Below, one piece after another: positions 52,490 through 61,074 of a stretch of 64,000 nt of DNA. Position 1 is the stretch's first letter. The number at the start of each line of letters is the position of its first letter. This DNA is from Bryobacteraceae bacterium (GTDB lineage Bacteria > Acidobacteriota > Terriglobia > Bryobacterales > Bryobacteraceae), in contig JASHNT010000091.1 of NCBI GenBank assembly GCA_030041495.1, positions 62,001-126,000 of the forward strand, in the 5' to 3' direction. Below the pieces are notes generated by a model that saw nothing but the letters and a program-made list of their open reading frames with translations, was not told the DNA's origin and did no database searches. The translations under genes were made by a program, and so were the position numbers.

Positions 52490-52906
52490 ATGCCGCCGGT
52501 TTTCGCGAAGCTCAATTTGAAGGACCACACGCGGATCGCCGTGCTGAGCGCGCCCGCGAGCTTCGAGCCGGAGCTCGCCGCGCTGGGTGGCGTTACGATC
52601 GCTCGCGATTTGAAATCCGCCGGCGACATCGAGTTCGTGCTGGCTTTCGTCACGAAGCAGAAGGAAGTGGACGTGCTGGCGAAACCAGTCTCGACAAAGG
52701 CCCGGGGCGACGCAGTGGTCTGGTTCGCCTACCCGAAGGGCACGTCCAAGAAGTACCGGAGCGAAATTAATCGCGACAACGGCTGGCAAGCCCTCGGCAA
52801 GGCTGGCTTCGAGCCGGTGAGAATGATCGCGATCGATGAAGATTGGTCGGCGCTGCGCTTCCGCCGTGCGGAGTTCATCAAAACGCTCACGCCGGGCAAG
52901 GAGTGA
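52490..52906 (+). CDS. DUF3052-like protein
   Basis: A 138-residue protein resembling DUF3052: an N-terminal KLNLKDHTRIAVLSAPASFE strand-turn, a middle FVLAFVTKQKEVDVLAK segment, VVWFAYPKGTSKKYRSEINRD, and the end block VRMIAIDEDWSALRFRRAEF. This is a small Rossmann-like fold of unknown role, often found as a stand-alone protein. It follows motB by eight bases and may share its transcript by position only. No catalytic residues can be named. Confidence 0.72.
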   Translation: MPPVFAKLNLKDHTRIAVLSAPASFEPELAALGGVTIARDLKSAGDIEFVLAFVTKQKEVDVLAKPVSTKARGDAVVWFAYPKGTSKKYRSEINRDNGWQALGKAGFEPVRMIAIDEDWSALRFRRAEFIKTLTPGKE

Positions 52907-53012
52907 TGGATGCGGGCTTCGCGACTGCATCGACTCGCCGCCTTCGGGCCATTCTCCAGTGCCCGAACCATTTGGTAAGCTTGTAGGCGACTCCCCCACA
53001 ATTCAGGGCCCG

Positions 53013-54698
53013 ATGCCGATTCGATATACTCCATCTGCCCAAACAGGTGAACGCGGCATTGCTCTTGTCAGGCGGATCACGGCCGACTCGGGTGCGATTT
53101 TTCGTCCCTTCGAGGTAGCGGATCTCGGGATCGATGCAGCCATCGAACTGCTTACGGATCAGCGCGAACCGAGCGGAGACATCGTTCTTGCGCAGATCAA
53201 AGCCGGGGCATCGTACATACGCGGTGGACGCTTTTATCTGGATACCGACAAAGGGCACTTCCAAGCCTGGTCCAGATACGCACTCCCAGTCGTCGGCATC
53301 GTCTGCGACATCGAGACTAACGAAGCGAGGTGGGTCGATGTTTCCGCGCGCCTCCGCGAGCATCCCGATGTTGTTGGGCGTGGCCCTTATAGCGTGGAAG
53401 CTCCACAAGCGCAGGTTTACTCTGTCGCTGCGTTCCCCGCCTTTATCCGCAGGTTTCGCCGCGATCAGACCGCCTCTACGCGTGTGGATGCTACGCCCAA
53501 TCTCCTGATCCGCCCATGGGAGCAGACCGACGCGAAGCCAACACGCGCTCTGCTCACTGTGATCGCTCCGGATTATCCGGCGTTCGATACCTGGCTCAAC
53601 CGGCAATTCGCCGATCCGAAGTCGAGCAAAAAGGTCGTTGCCATCAATGATGTGATCGCAGGGTTTTCAATGTGGCAACGTAAGGACGAGCGGAATGTGA
53701 AATTGCAGACATTTATCGTCGGAGCTCCTTATCGGGGCACCGCTATAGGCCAGCACCTGCTGTATCATGAGCTGCGAACGTGGGCCGCTGATTCATACAT
53801 CGAACGGGTGCACGTTACGGTTGCGAGCAGTAAGGCAGACCTAATTAGGTACTTTCACGCGTTCGGCTTCCGAGTTGAAGGATTCTCTCCTAACCGATAC
53901 CCGAGAGCCGCTGCCGAACTCGTAATGTCCAAACACCTACTGAGACAGACCATTCGAAAAGCGGAAGATCTTGATGGCTTGGTCTCCAAATTGTGCCGTG
54001 AATACTGGGGCCTTAGCGATAACGCGCCATCGCGCTTTGGTGTCGATGAAGCGCACCTGGCCATTCCGGCAAGGTTTCCTGGGCTGACCGTTGAGGTCAA
54101 TCGGTCGGAGGCTACCGCAATCCCACGGATTTTTCTGGCCGATACGGGCGGGCGGCGAGTGCTGAGTCACGACGATGAATCCCTCATGCGAGAGTTTTAC
54201 CCTCTCCGCATCCATCTGAAGAAGAAGCGCTACGTCATCATTCCGATATACCCCCATTGGGTCGCCGCGATGCTTTCCACAAGCGGACCCGGCACGCCTC
54301 TTAAGCTGCGAATCGATCACGTCTATTACTGCTATCCGAAAGTCACCAATCTGACAAGGGGAGATTTGGCCATTTTCTACGAAACGAAATCAGGCGGCGG
54401 CACCGGCGCCGGAATCGGAGCGGCCGTCGTTCAGGACGTGGCAACCGATGAACCGGCCAAACTATTTCAACGGTACTCGGACCTGGGCATCTACACACTT
54501 GACGACATCGCCAACCACGTGAATTCTGCAGGGACTGCGATGGCCATCAAATTCTCGCTGTTTGAATACTTCCAACGTCCCGTTCGCCTCAGCCGAATCC
54601 AGCAGCACATTCAAAATAGGGCGACGATGCAGGGGCTCACTCCAATCCGGCGCGAGGGCTTTGAAGCGATCCGTTCGGAAGGGTTAATCTCAAATTAA
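53013..54698 (+). CDS. DUF4365 nuclease-like / GNAT / PUA-EVE-like fusion protein
   Basis: A 561-residue protein with three parts. Residues 1-150 match DUF4365, a PD-(D/E)XK nuclease-like domain: Glu13, Asp41 and Gln61-Ile-Lys63 fit the E...D...QxK set. Residues about 160-312 form a GNAT acetyltransferase with the CoA-binding Arg241-Gly-x3-Gly246 loop. Residues about 405-561 look like a PUA/ASCH/EVE-type nucleic-acid or modified-base binding domain (YVIIPIYPHW, RGDLAIFYETK). The frame is open from 52836, but ATG 53013 (MPIRYTPSAQTGERG) is the natural start. It overlaps the ASCH gene by one base. Base composition is lower in G+C than the flanks, suggesting horizontal gain. Domain calls are pattern-based; overall function is unknown. 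Confidence 0.7.
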   Translation: MPIRYTPSAQTGERGIALVRRITADSGAIFRPFEVADLGIDAAIELLTDQREPSGDIVLAQIKAGASYIRGGRFYLDTDKGHFQAWSRYALPVVGIVCDIETNEARWVDVSARLREHPDVVGRGPYSVEAPQAQVYSVAAFPAFIRRFRRDQTASTRVDATPNLLIRPWEQTDAKPTRALLTVIAPDYPAFDTWLNRQFADPKSSKKVVAINDVIAGFSMWQRKDERNVKLQTFIVGAPYRGTAIGQHLLYHELRTWAADSYIERVHVTVASSKADLIRYFHAFGFRVEGFSPNRYPRAAAELVMSKHLLRQTIRKAEDLDGLVSKLCREYWGLSDNAPSRFGVDEAHLAIPARFPGLTVEVNRSEATAIPRIFLADTGGRRVLSHDDESLMREFYPLRIHLKKKRYVIIPIYPHWVAAMLSTSGPGTPLKLRIDHVYYCYPKVTNLTRGDLAIFYETKSGGGTGAGIGAAVVQDVATDEPAKLFQRYSDLGIYTLDDIANHVNSAGTAMAIKFSLFEYFQRPVRLSRIQQHIQNRATMQGLTPIRREGFEAIRSEGLISN

Positions 54699-55177
54699 TG
54701 AGCGCAGCGGCAATCCTCTCCATCAGGCCTACATACGCAAACCAGATTCTGGCGGGCTCCAAAACGATCGAGCTGCGCAAATCATCGATGGGCCTATGCA
54801 AGGGCGATATCGTACTCGTCTACGCCTCTGCGCCGGAACAATGCATCGCGCTGTGGTTTCGAATCAACAGCATCGAAGAAGCCACGGTCCCGGAAATGTG
54901 GGAGCGCCACAAGGACCATCTCGGCATCAGCCACCGGGATTATGTTGAGTACTTTGCTGACACCGATCTGGCAGTCGGTCTGCACATCGGCGAGGTCCAT
55001 CCGATAGCACCGATTCCGCTCCGCCAGATCGAATCGTTGGTGCCGGGCTTCGTGCCGCCACAGGGGCTGATCTGGCTCCGTGATGAGGCCGGCAGATTCG
55101 CGCGACTTCTATCGCAGCTCTCCACGCCGCTGCCTGCCGCCGTATTCCCGCAACGCAGTCTTCTCCTCGAACTGTAG
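54698..55177 (+). CDS. ASCH-domain protein
   Basis: A 159-residue protein with an ASCH (PUA-like) fold. The diagnostic GxKxxExR motif is intact (Gly20, Lys22, Glu25, Arg27), preceded by the LSIRPTYANQIL helix and followed by GDIVLVYASAPEQCIALWF, the central barrel strands. ASCH domains bind RNA or act on modified nucleosides (cytidine amidohydrolases and translation-linked regulators). The ATG is the last base of the upstream stop (TAATG), so the two proteins are co-translated and probably work together. The C-terminal 30 residues are unlike the family. Exact ligand unknown. Confidence 0.8.
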   Translation: MSAAAILSIRPTYANQILAGSKTIELRKSSMGLCKGDIVLVYASAPEQCIALWFRINSIEEATVPEMWERHKDHLGISHRDYVEYFADTDLAVGLHIGEVHPIAPIPLRQIESLVPGFVPPQGLIWLRDEAGRFARLLSQLSTPLPAAVFPQRSLLLEL

Positions 55178-55229
55178 ACCTCTTCGGACTGAGCCTGTTG
55201 TGAGCGTAGAAGCTTGCGCTGCCCGCACT

Positions 55230-56318
55230 CTAGAGTCGCTTGGCCTTCAAAAAGAATCTCTCAGTCGCGAGAAATCCTGCTGCTAATAAGTCGACTATGG
55301 ATCGAATCCAAGGCCAATTCTTGTATGCACCGAATAGAACCGCCAACACTCCTGCAGTCGTCCCGACGGACAGGAGCTTATTCCGGACAACGAAATGCGA
55401 GCTCTGGACCCAGACGGCACCGCTGACCTGCAGTCCATACGTATTCACGAGGACCGCGAGGAGCACGATGAAGAGGGCCGCCCGGATGTGGTTCTCAAGC
55501 GGGATGAACCCGTAGTCGCGGCTGAGATCCAGAAAAGCCAGAAACGGCGATGTTACGTTAACTGTCGTTTCGCTTCTCCAGTGATAGATGATCAGACGAT
55601 TTCGGTGCGAGACGACAGGGCTTTGCCCGAGATAGTCTTCCCACGCCCTGTTTTCAAGTAAACGCAGGTACCGTAAGGGAGGGCTAACGCCACGCAGCTG
55701 CAGAAAATCGGGAGCCACTACAAGCAGATTCAGTTTTGCAATCGGAACAATTCGGCCTTTCAAAGCCCCCCACGTGCCAATTGCGACGGCCTCCCGAACA
55801 TCAGAGACACGCAAGTCGATCAAGGCACCGTTTTTTCGCCAGAGAGATCTTCGCCATACCCAAGTGTTACCGGAGCGACTAATTCGGAATCTAGTTCTGA
55901 CGTAAAGCTCCTTCTCCGCGGTAAGGCCTGGAGCGATTTCTAGCTCCCACTAGGAACAATCTGGCCCGCATTTGTCCTTAACGCGTCGGAATGAGTCCAC
56001 CTGACCCAATGTAGCTGCCCGCTCGTTGTAAGTGATCTCGTTATCGGCGATCGTTACCGGGTTACCGAAGACCAGCTCAGCCGTTTGGGGGTGCATTAGT
56101 CGATCATGGAGATCCTCCGCAGCGTCCTCGGTTGTTCCAAATGGGAGAGCAAGCTGAATTTTATCGAGCGTTGCGGCATCGTTTCCCCTAAGGCGGAGGC
56201 CTATATCGCACACAAAGTTCTTATGACCAAGTAAGCCGCCCAGGCACCAGAGGTTAATATGACACTGAAGGACCTCGAACGAACTCTCGAGCTTCCCGAT
56301 CACGGCGAAAAAGGCCAT
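55230..56318 (-). pseudogene. Membrane protein gene interrupted by one in-frame amber codon
   Basis: A 122-codon frame from ATG 56318 ends at TAG 55952-55950. The same frame then continues without any stop for 42 codons and on through a 197-codon segment (TTG 55823) to 55230. The two parts thus read as one protein of about 362 residues with one amber. The C-terminal portion has two or three membrane helices (AALFIVLLAVLVNTYGL; AGVLAVLFGAYKNWPW). The region around the stop (YVRTRFRISRSGNTWVWRRS) looks like continuous beta-sheet sequence. No start codon occurs in the 42 codons. Read as a recent nonsense mutation; suppression, a sequencing error or two genes are alternatives. Not recognised as a family. 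It lies in the lower-G+C segment. Confidence 0.62.
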
Positions 56319-56480
56319 GAGCCTTATCTTATAAGAACGGGCCCGCGAGACACGAGCCGCCGAATCGAAGGAGTGCGGTACTTGGATTCAACCTGCGGCT
56401 ACGGTTGACTGTGCTGGAGTCAGGTCGCCTACCCGTTTCACCCCGTTCACGTGGACATGCCGGTTTCGCGGCCCAGAAGT

Positions 56481-57602
56481 TTACTTCGCGGGCTGCTCCT
56501 GCAACTGATCTTCGGGGATGGGTGCGGCCGGCGTGTCGTCCGCGGGGCCGAAGGAGATCGCCGAATCCGCGCTGAACTTGCGGTACAGGTGAAACTCGAT
56601 CTCGTTCCAAACCAGAGCGGTGTGCGAGCGGAAGCGGAGGTCGGCTTTCAGCGGCAATAGAAACTTTTCGCCGGAAATGTTGGCGAAATCATAATCCAGA
56701 ACTTCGGTGGCGGACTGCACCGGAAAACTCGCCGGAATGTCGTCGCATTCCATGGTGATTCGCATCACGTGCAAGGTTTCGCTATCCGCGTAGACCAGCC
56801 CATGGTAGCCGGGCACGATCGTCTGGCCGCTCTGATCGTCCCGGATGGAATACTTCGAATACGGCCGCAGAATGCGGTAGCTGAACACGTGCATGCGCCG
56901 CCCGCGTAGGGTTGCCCAGCGCTCCCATTCGAAATGCGCCTGGGAGGAAGGCTCAAAAATATCCTCCAACATGCTGCCGAACTCACCTGAGGAGCGGTTG
57001 CCGCCCAACTGATCGTGGTTCACGCCCACTACCGGCTTGTTGTCGATCATCGACACTTTGTAGTCTTCGTGATGGTCCACGTAACTCAGGTGCTCCTGAA
57101 TCACTCCGTCCGGCCGCCAGGATTCCGTGCCGGTGGGGTCGATGTGCCGGCGGGTCACTTGCGTGCAGATGAAGTTGGGCAGGCTTTCGACGTAGGCCAG
57201 CGCATTCTGGGTCACCTCCGCCAGCACGCGCTTTTGCTCCAGCGGATTGGGCGGCTGCAGCACGAGGACCGGCTTGGGCGGGGCGGGCGGAGGAGGCTCC
57301 GGCAGGCTGGCCGAGGCGGTCACCAGTTGTTTGAGTGCGGCGACGGTCCGAGGTCCGGCTCCCAAGCCTTGCAGATCTTCGACGGTCTTGGCATCCAGCC
57401 GATTGGTCAGCTTGATCCGTTTCACCACGTCAGCCACGGCGTGATCGTCCTGATGCAGTTGGATGGAGCTACGGATGAAGCTCACCAGTTGCGGTGCGGT
57501 CATCGGGCGCTCGCCCGCGGCGATCACCGGAGCGGAGCATGTAAAAAGCAACGCGGGGACAAGCAACGCGGCCAAGGCGAGCGTCGATCGCAGCCGGCTC
57601 AT
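56481..57602 (-). CDS. Exported protein of unknown function
   Basis: A 373-residue protein with a signal peptide (about residues 1-28). A helical segment (about 35-95; LVSFIRSSIQLHQDDHAVADVVKRIKL, then a HhH-like LQGLGAGPRTVAALKQL) is followed by a Pro-rich linker (about 100-118) and a beta-rich C-terminal domain (about 125-345). That domain resembles lipoprotein-sorting/LolA-like beta sheets (ETLHVMRITMECDDI; LDYDFANISGEKFLLPLKADLRF). It appears to belong to an acidobacterial family without a known role. It is the last gene of a minus-strand run after DUF3108 and the SGNH hydrolase. The 56319-56480 gap downstream contains no other gene. Confidence 0.7.
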   Translation of the reverse strand: MSRLRSTLALAALLVPALLFTCSAPVIAAGERPMTAPQLVSFIRSSIQLHQDDHAVADVVKRIKLTNRLDAKTVEDLQGLGAGPRTVAALKQLVTASASLPEPPPPAPPKPVLVLQPPNPLEQKRVLAEVTQNALAYVESLPNFICTQVTRRHIDPTGTESWRPDGVIQEHLSYVDHHEDYKVSMIDNKPVVGVNHDQLGGNRSSGEFGSMLEDIFEPSSQAHFEWERWATLRGRRMHVFSYRILRPYSKYSIRDDQSGQTIVPGYHGLVYADSETLHVMRITMECDDIPASFPVQSATEVLDYDFANISGEKFLLPLKADLRFRSHTALVWNEIEFHLYRKFSADSAISFGPADDTPAAPIPEDQLQEQPAK

Positions 57603-57607
57603 AACTC

Positions 57608-58720
57608 CTATTTTGACGCTTCGCGGCCTCGTTTGCTTTTCGTTTTAGACGATGCGGCCGGGGGGGCCGGCCGGGCCGCCGGCGCAGGCGGTCCCAGCGC
57701 CTTGTCCACAGCTTCGAGCAGCAGCGGAGCCATTACTCGATAGCCTTTGGCATTGGGGTGCAAACCGTCGTCGGAGAGATCCGCGCCCAACTGGCCGGTA
57801 TTGTTGTCGAGCATGGCCGGGAAATAGTCCACGAACATGCAGCCGCGCTGCGCGCAGAACGCCTTCATCCAGTCATTCAACGCGCGAATGAACTCCACCG
57901 GATGCGACGGCGAGCGCTCGTAAGACGGGTCGATGTTCTTGTGCGCGTCGCTCACCGGCAGCACGGAGGCGAAAATCACCTTCATCCGCCCGGCCGCCGC
58001 CAGGTCCGCCAGCATCAGGTAATCGTCCTCGATCGCGGTCAGGGAAATCTCGCGCGCCAGATCGTTGGTTCCGGCCATAATCACCACCGCCGCCGGACGC
58101 AGGTCCATCACATCCTGCTTCATCCGGCCCAGCATCTGCGCCGCGATTTGTCCGCTGATGCCACGATTGATGAAATCGCGGTCCGGGAAATACTCATTCA
58201 GGCGCCACAGCTCCGTGATCGAATCGCCCAGGAACACGACTCGCGGCTTGTTCGCCTGCGGGGGCGGCAGCTTGCGGTTGTCTTCGGCATAACGGCCCAG
58301 ATCGTCGATGTCCGCGGTCACGAGCTGGGCGTCCTTGCTGGCCAGCAGCGCGCGAAAATGCGCGTCCAGCCGTGCAGCCTCCTCGCGCACTTCGGCCAAC
58401 TGTTGGCGAGCCACATCCGGGAACGGATAGGGCTTGGGAATCGCATCGGCCAGCTCCAGGTAGGCGCGGATATTCATCATCAGCGCATAGGTTGGCTGGC
58501 CGCCGTTGGGATGCAGCTTCAATTGTGTGCAGGCTTGCTTCACGTTCTCGATCACCGGCCCCACCGCCCTTCCCAGATCCGGGGCCGCGACACCGCCGGC
58601 GTCCATCAACTGCCCCGCGCGAACGCACAACGCATTCATTTCCGCGGTGGTCATCAACGCGCTGGGAGCCTGCGCCATCGCGATGCCGGCCGTGAAGACC
58701 ATCCACAACGCTGCTCTCAT
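57608..58720 (-). CDS. SGNH/GDSL hydrolase, secreted
   Basis: A 370-residue esterase/lipase-like enzyme. A signal peptide (about 1-17) is followed by a helical region (about 20-150), then the SGNH domain. Block I is GDSITE with nucleophile Ser167, block II has Gly near GISGQ, block III has Asn219 in GTND, and block V has Asp318-x2-His321 (DDGLHPN). It would deacylate an unknown ester outside the cytoplasm. The frame extends to 58822, but ATG 58720 has an AAGGAGGAG ribosome-binding site and gives the signal peptide. It overlaps the upstream DUF3108 gene by ATGA. Substrate not known. Confidence 0.88.
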   Translation of the reverse strand: MRAALWMVFTAGIAMAQAPSALMTTAEMNALCVRAGQLMDAGGVAAPDLGRAVGPVIENVKQACTQLKLHPNGGQPTYALMMNIRAYLELADAIPKPYPFPDVARQQLAEVREEAARLDAHFRALLASKDAQLVTADIDDLGRYAEDNRKLPPPQANKPRVVFLGDSITELWRLNEYFPDRDFINRGISGQIAAQMLGRMKQDVMDLRPAAVVIMAGTNDLAREISLTAIEDDYLMLADLAAAGRMKVIFASVLPVSDAHKNIDPSYERSPSHPVEFIRALNDWMKAFCAQRGCMFVDYFPAMLDNNTGQLGADLSDDGLHPNAKGYRVMAPLLLEAVDKALGPPAPAARPAPPAASSKTKSKRGREASK

Positions 58721-59466
58721 CGATGCTCCTCCTTTTCCAGCGTCAGAGTCACGGTGCTGATCGGGAAGGTGGTGCGCAAGCGGATTTGTACGGGCAGGTG
58801 GCGGGCGTCGTCGCTCAGCCACATCCAGACATCGCCTTTGCGGGTGTACACGACGCCGTTCATCAAGTCGGTCTCATAGCGAATCGCCTGGAACACGCCC
58901 AGAGGAGTCTTGACGTCCTCGCGATCCAGGGCGGTCACCTTCACCGCCGCGTATTTTCTTCCGTCGCTCACCGGAATTTGCGCGGATTGCCCCACGCTCA
59001 GGTTCAGACCGCGCAGCTTGCTGACCGCGCCGGTCACATCCGCCACGCAATTGGGAATGTCGATTCCGGCCTGCTTGAGGACGCGATTATCGGCCAGGTC
59101 CCGCTCGACGAAAAATGCGTGATTCAGATTGCGATCGTAGGTGACGTCGGCCTCGTGATGACGCTTGCCTTCGAGCGACTCCATCACGCTCGAAGTCGCG
59201 CAGTGCTCATCTTCGAAATGCACGCGATACTCGTCGTGAATCTTCATCAGCGAGGAGACGATTCCGGCCGATTCCAGTTTCACCGTGGTTTCGAACGGCC
59301 ACTTCTCGATGGTGACGATGCCCGCGCGGATCAAGCGCCATTCCACGCCCAGAACCAGTTTTTCGTCGGGCTCCGGATTGCCGGCGGTGAAGCTCTCGGA
59401 CTGCCCGAATATCAGACAGCCGGCGGGGATCAGCGTGGCGAGCAATCCGCCGGTCAGAAAACGCAT
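58717..59466 (-). CDS. DUF3108-family exported protein
   Basis: A 249-residue protein with a signal peptide (about 1-21, ending IFGQS). The mature part follows the DUF3108 pattern of a twisted beta-barrel: KLVLGVEWRLIRAGIVTI, VTYDRNLNHAFFVERD, VTALDREDVKTPLGVFQAIRYETDLMNGVVYTRKGDVWMWLSDDARHLPVQIRLR. The function of the family is unknown; members are periplasmic. It heads a minus-strand group with the SGNH hydrolase (ATGA overlap) and lies nine bases from the divergent ABC-2 permease start, so promoters for both must overlap coding sequence. Confidence 0.8.
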   Translation of the reverse strand: MRFLTGGLLATLIPAGCLIFGQSESFTAGNPEPDEKLVLGVEWRLIRAGIVTIEKWPFETTVKLESAGIVSSLMKIHDEYRVHFEDEHCATSSVMESLEGKRHHEADVTYDRNLNHAFFVERDLADNRVLKQAGIDIPNCVADVTGAVSKLRGLNLSVGQSAQIPVSDGRKYAAVKVTALDREDVKTPLGVFQAIRYETDLMNGVVYTRKGDVWMWLSDDARHLPVQIRLRTTFPISTVTLTLEKEEHR

Positions 59467-59475
59467 TCTTTACCA

Positions 59476-60300
59476 ATGTACACTCAAATCGTGACCCGCA
59501 TTCCCGGCCACCACTTTCTGCGCAACCTGGTGGAGCGCCGCGCGCTGGTGGCGCAACTGGTGCGCCGCGATTTTCAAGCGCGCTACGTGGGCTCGGCCGG
59601 AGGCTGGGCCTGGGGTGTGGTGCATCCCCTGGTGCAACTGGTGGTGTGGTACTTCATTTTCGTGGTCTGTCTCAAGGTCAGCATGCCGCCCGGCTCCGTC
59701 ACCCGCAGTTATCTGCTGTTCCTGTTCGCCGGTTTTTTGCCGTGGATGCTGTTTCAGGAAACCGTGATCCGCTCCGCGAGCTCCCTGGTGGAGCAGTCCA
59801 ATTTGATCACCCGCACCGTTTTCCCTTCGGAGATTTTGCCGGTGTCGGTATTTCTGTCTTCGCTGATCCACCACTTGATTGGACTGGGGCTGTTCGTGGT
59901 GTGCGCGGTATTCGTCTACAACACTCTTAGCCCGATGCTGCTCTTGCTGCCGCTGTACATGCTGTTTCTGGGATTGCTCGCGGTGGGAGTGGGATGGATT
60001 GCTTCCAGCCTCCACGTCTACCTTCGCGACACCGGTCAAGTGCTGAACGTCATCATGACTTTGTGGTTCTGGCTGACGCCCATTATGATTCCGGTGGAAA
60101 ACATTCCTCCGCGCTTTCACTTCGTGGTCGCCTGGAATCCGATGTCATGGATGGTCAACGCGTATCGCTACCGCCTGATGGCTCCGAGCTGGCCGGGCGC
60201 GAAGGAGCTGGCTGTGCTGTCGATTTCATCGATCGGCGTATTCGTTCTGGGCGGCCTCTTCTTCCGCCATTTGAAGCGGGGCTTTGCCGACGTCTTGTAG
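59476..60300 (+). CDS. ABC-2 type polysaccharide exporter permease (Wzm-like)
   Basis: A 274-residue permease of the ABC-2 type used to export O-antigen, teichoic acid or capsular glycan. There is an N-terminal amphipathic segment (HHFLRNLVERRALVAQLVRRDFQARYVGS), six membrane helices, and the family hallmark FWLTPIMIPVENIP near the last periplasmic loop. The frame is open from 58723, but that stretch is antisense to DUF3108 and SGNH genes; ATG 59476 (or GTG 59491) is the real start. No ATP-binding partner follows or precedes it in the window, which is unusual, as Wzm and Wzt are normally adjacent. Confidence 0.9.
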   Translation: MYTQIVTRIPGHHFLRNLVERRALVAQLVRRDFQARYVGSAGGWAWGVVHPLVQLVVWYFIFVVCLKVSMPPGSVTRSYLLFLFAGFLPWMLFQETVIRSASSLVEQSNLITRTVFPSEILPVSVFLSSLIHHLIGLGLFVVCAVFVYNTLSPMLLLLPLYMLFLGLLAVGVGWIASSLHVYLRDTGQVLNVIMTLWFWLTPIMIPVENIPPRFHFVVAWNPMSWMVNAYRYRLMAPSWPGAKELAVLSISSIGVFVLGGLFFRHLKRGFADVL

Positions 60301-60318
60301 CTGCGATACCTTTGAACT

Positions 60319-61074
60319 ATGCGCACCGTGATTTTCGCGCTATTCTGCCTGACGCTCACCGCTCAGGACTTTCCGGTTGCAAAGCAAGCGGCTTTGGGGG
60401 CTGAACTCGTTCGCCAAGTCCGGCGTAACACAACTCCGGTCCAATCCCAAGCCATTCAAGAGTACGTATCGCAACTTGGCGTGAGGGTGGCTGCCGGCTT
60501 GCCTCCGGGTCAATTCCCGTTGGTTTTTCCGGTGGTCAACGGCTTGGAGAATCCGCTGCACGAACCCCTGATGTTGCCTGGGGGCACCGTTTTTGTTCCT
60601 CTTAGTCTCCTGGCTGCCACAAACGATGAGGCTGAGTTGGCCGGCATGCTCGCGCGGGCAATTGCCTACGCCTCTCCCGTCGTCAGCATTGGTCCAGGAC
60701 AGATCCCTCTCTATTTTTGGGGCTCTCTTTACGAACCGATGCTTCCAGCCGCGGCGCTCGAAAGATGGCGTGCGACGGAGCTCGAGGCGGACAAGTCTGC
60801 TGTGGTTGCGGTCTCTGGCGCGGGTTTTGATCCTGCCGCCTTGCTCTCTTATATCGAGCGTGTGCAGCCGGCGGCCGGCGGTGTGCGTCCTGTGATTTCT
60901 CGACTTCCTCCGCTGGCTGAACGCTCGGCCGCGCTCACGCAGGCGATCAGCCAACTTCCCGCCCGCGCGACTTATATCGAGGACACCAGCGACTTTGCCG
61001 CCACCAGGGCCCTGGTCGAAGCCGAGCTCAAGCCCAATGCGCGCCCCCGGCCATCTCTCCAAAGGCGACCCTAA
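60319..61074 (+). CDS. Degenerate M48 metalloprotease-like exported protein
   Basis: A 251-residue protein with a short signal peptide (about 1-15). It follows the M48 (HtpX/BepA/Ste24-like) pattern, including LPGGTVFVPLSLLAATNDEAELAGMLA and the downstream ELEAD zinc-ligand motif (Glu154-Leu-Glu156-Ala-Asp158). The zinc-binding HExxH at the expected site is replaced by Arg113-Ala-Ile-Ala-Tyr117. Without these histidines it cannot bind zinc in the usual way and is probably a non-catalytic periplasmic binding or chaperone protein. It starts 18 bases after the ABC permease and is convergent with the PPOX gene, overlapping by four bases (61071-61074). Confidence 0.78.
   Translation: MRTVIFALFCLTLTAQDFPVAKQAALGAELVRQVRRNTTPVQSQAIQEYVSQLGVRVAAGLPPGQFPLVFPVVNGLENPLHEPLMLPGGTVFVPLSLLAATNDEAELAGMLARAIAYASPVVSIGPGQIPLYFWGSLYEPMLPAAALERWRATELEADKSAVVAVSGAGFDPAALLSYIERVQPAAGGVRPVISRLPPLAERSAALTQAISQLPARATYIEDTSDFAATRALVEAELKPNARPRPSLQRRP

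Noticed and set aside
56370-56395. tRNA T-arm-like string (GGTTGAATCC on the minus strand) beside the accessory segment
   Set aside because: The flanking bases do not pair as a T-stem, and no acceptor or anticodon arms could be found, so it is not called a tRNA or attachment site.
57758-58879. 373-codon plus-strand frame opposite the SGNH hydrolase
   Set aside because: Antisense to a gene with all SGNH catalytic blocks.
58723-59475. 251-codon N-terminal extension of the ABC-2 permease frame
   Set aside because: Antisense to DUF3108; ATG 59476 gives the normal permease N-terminus.
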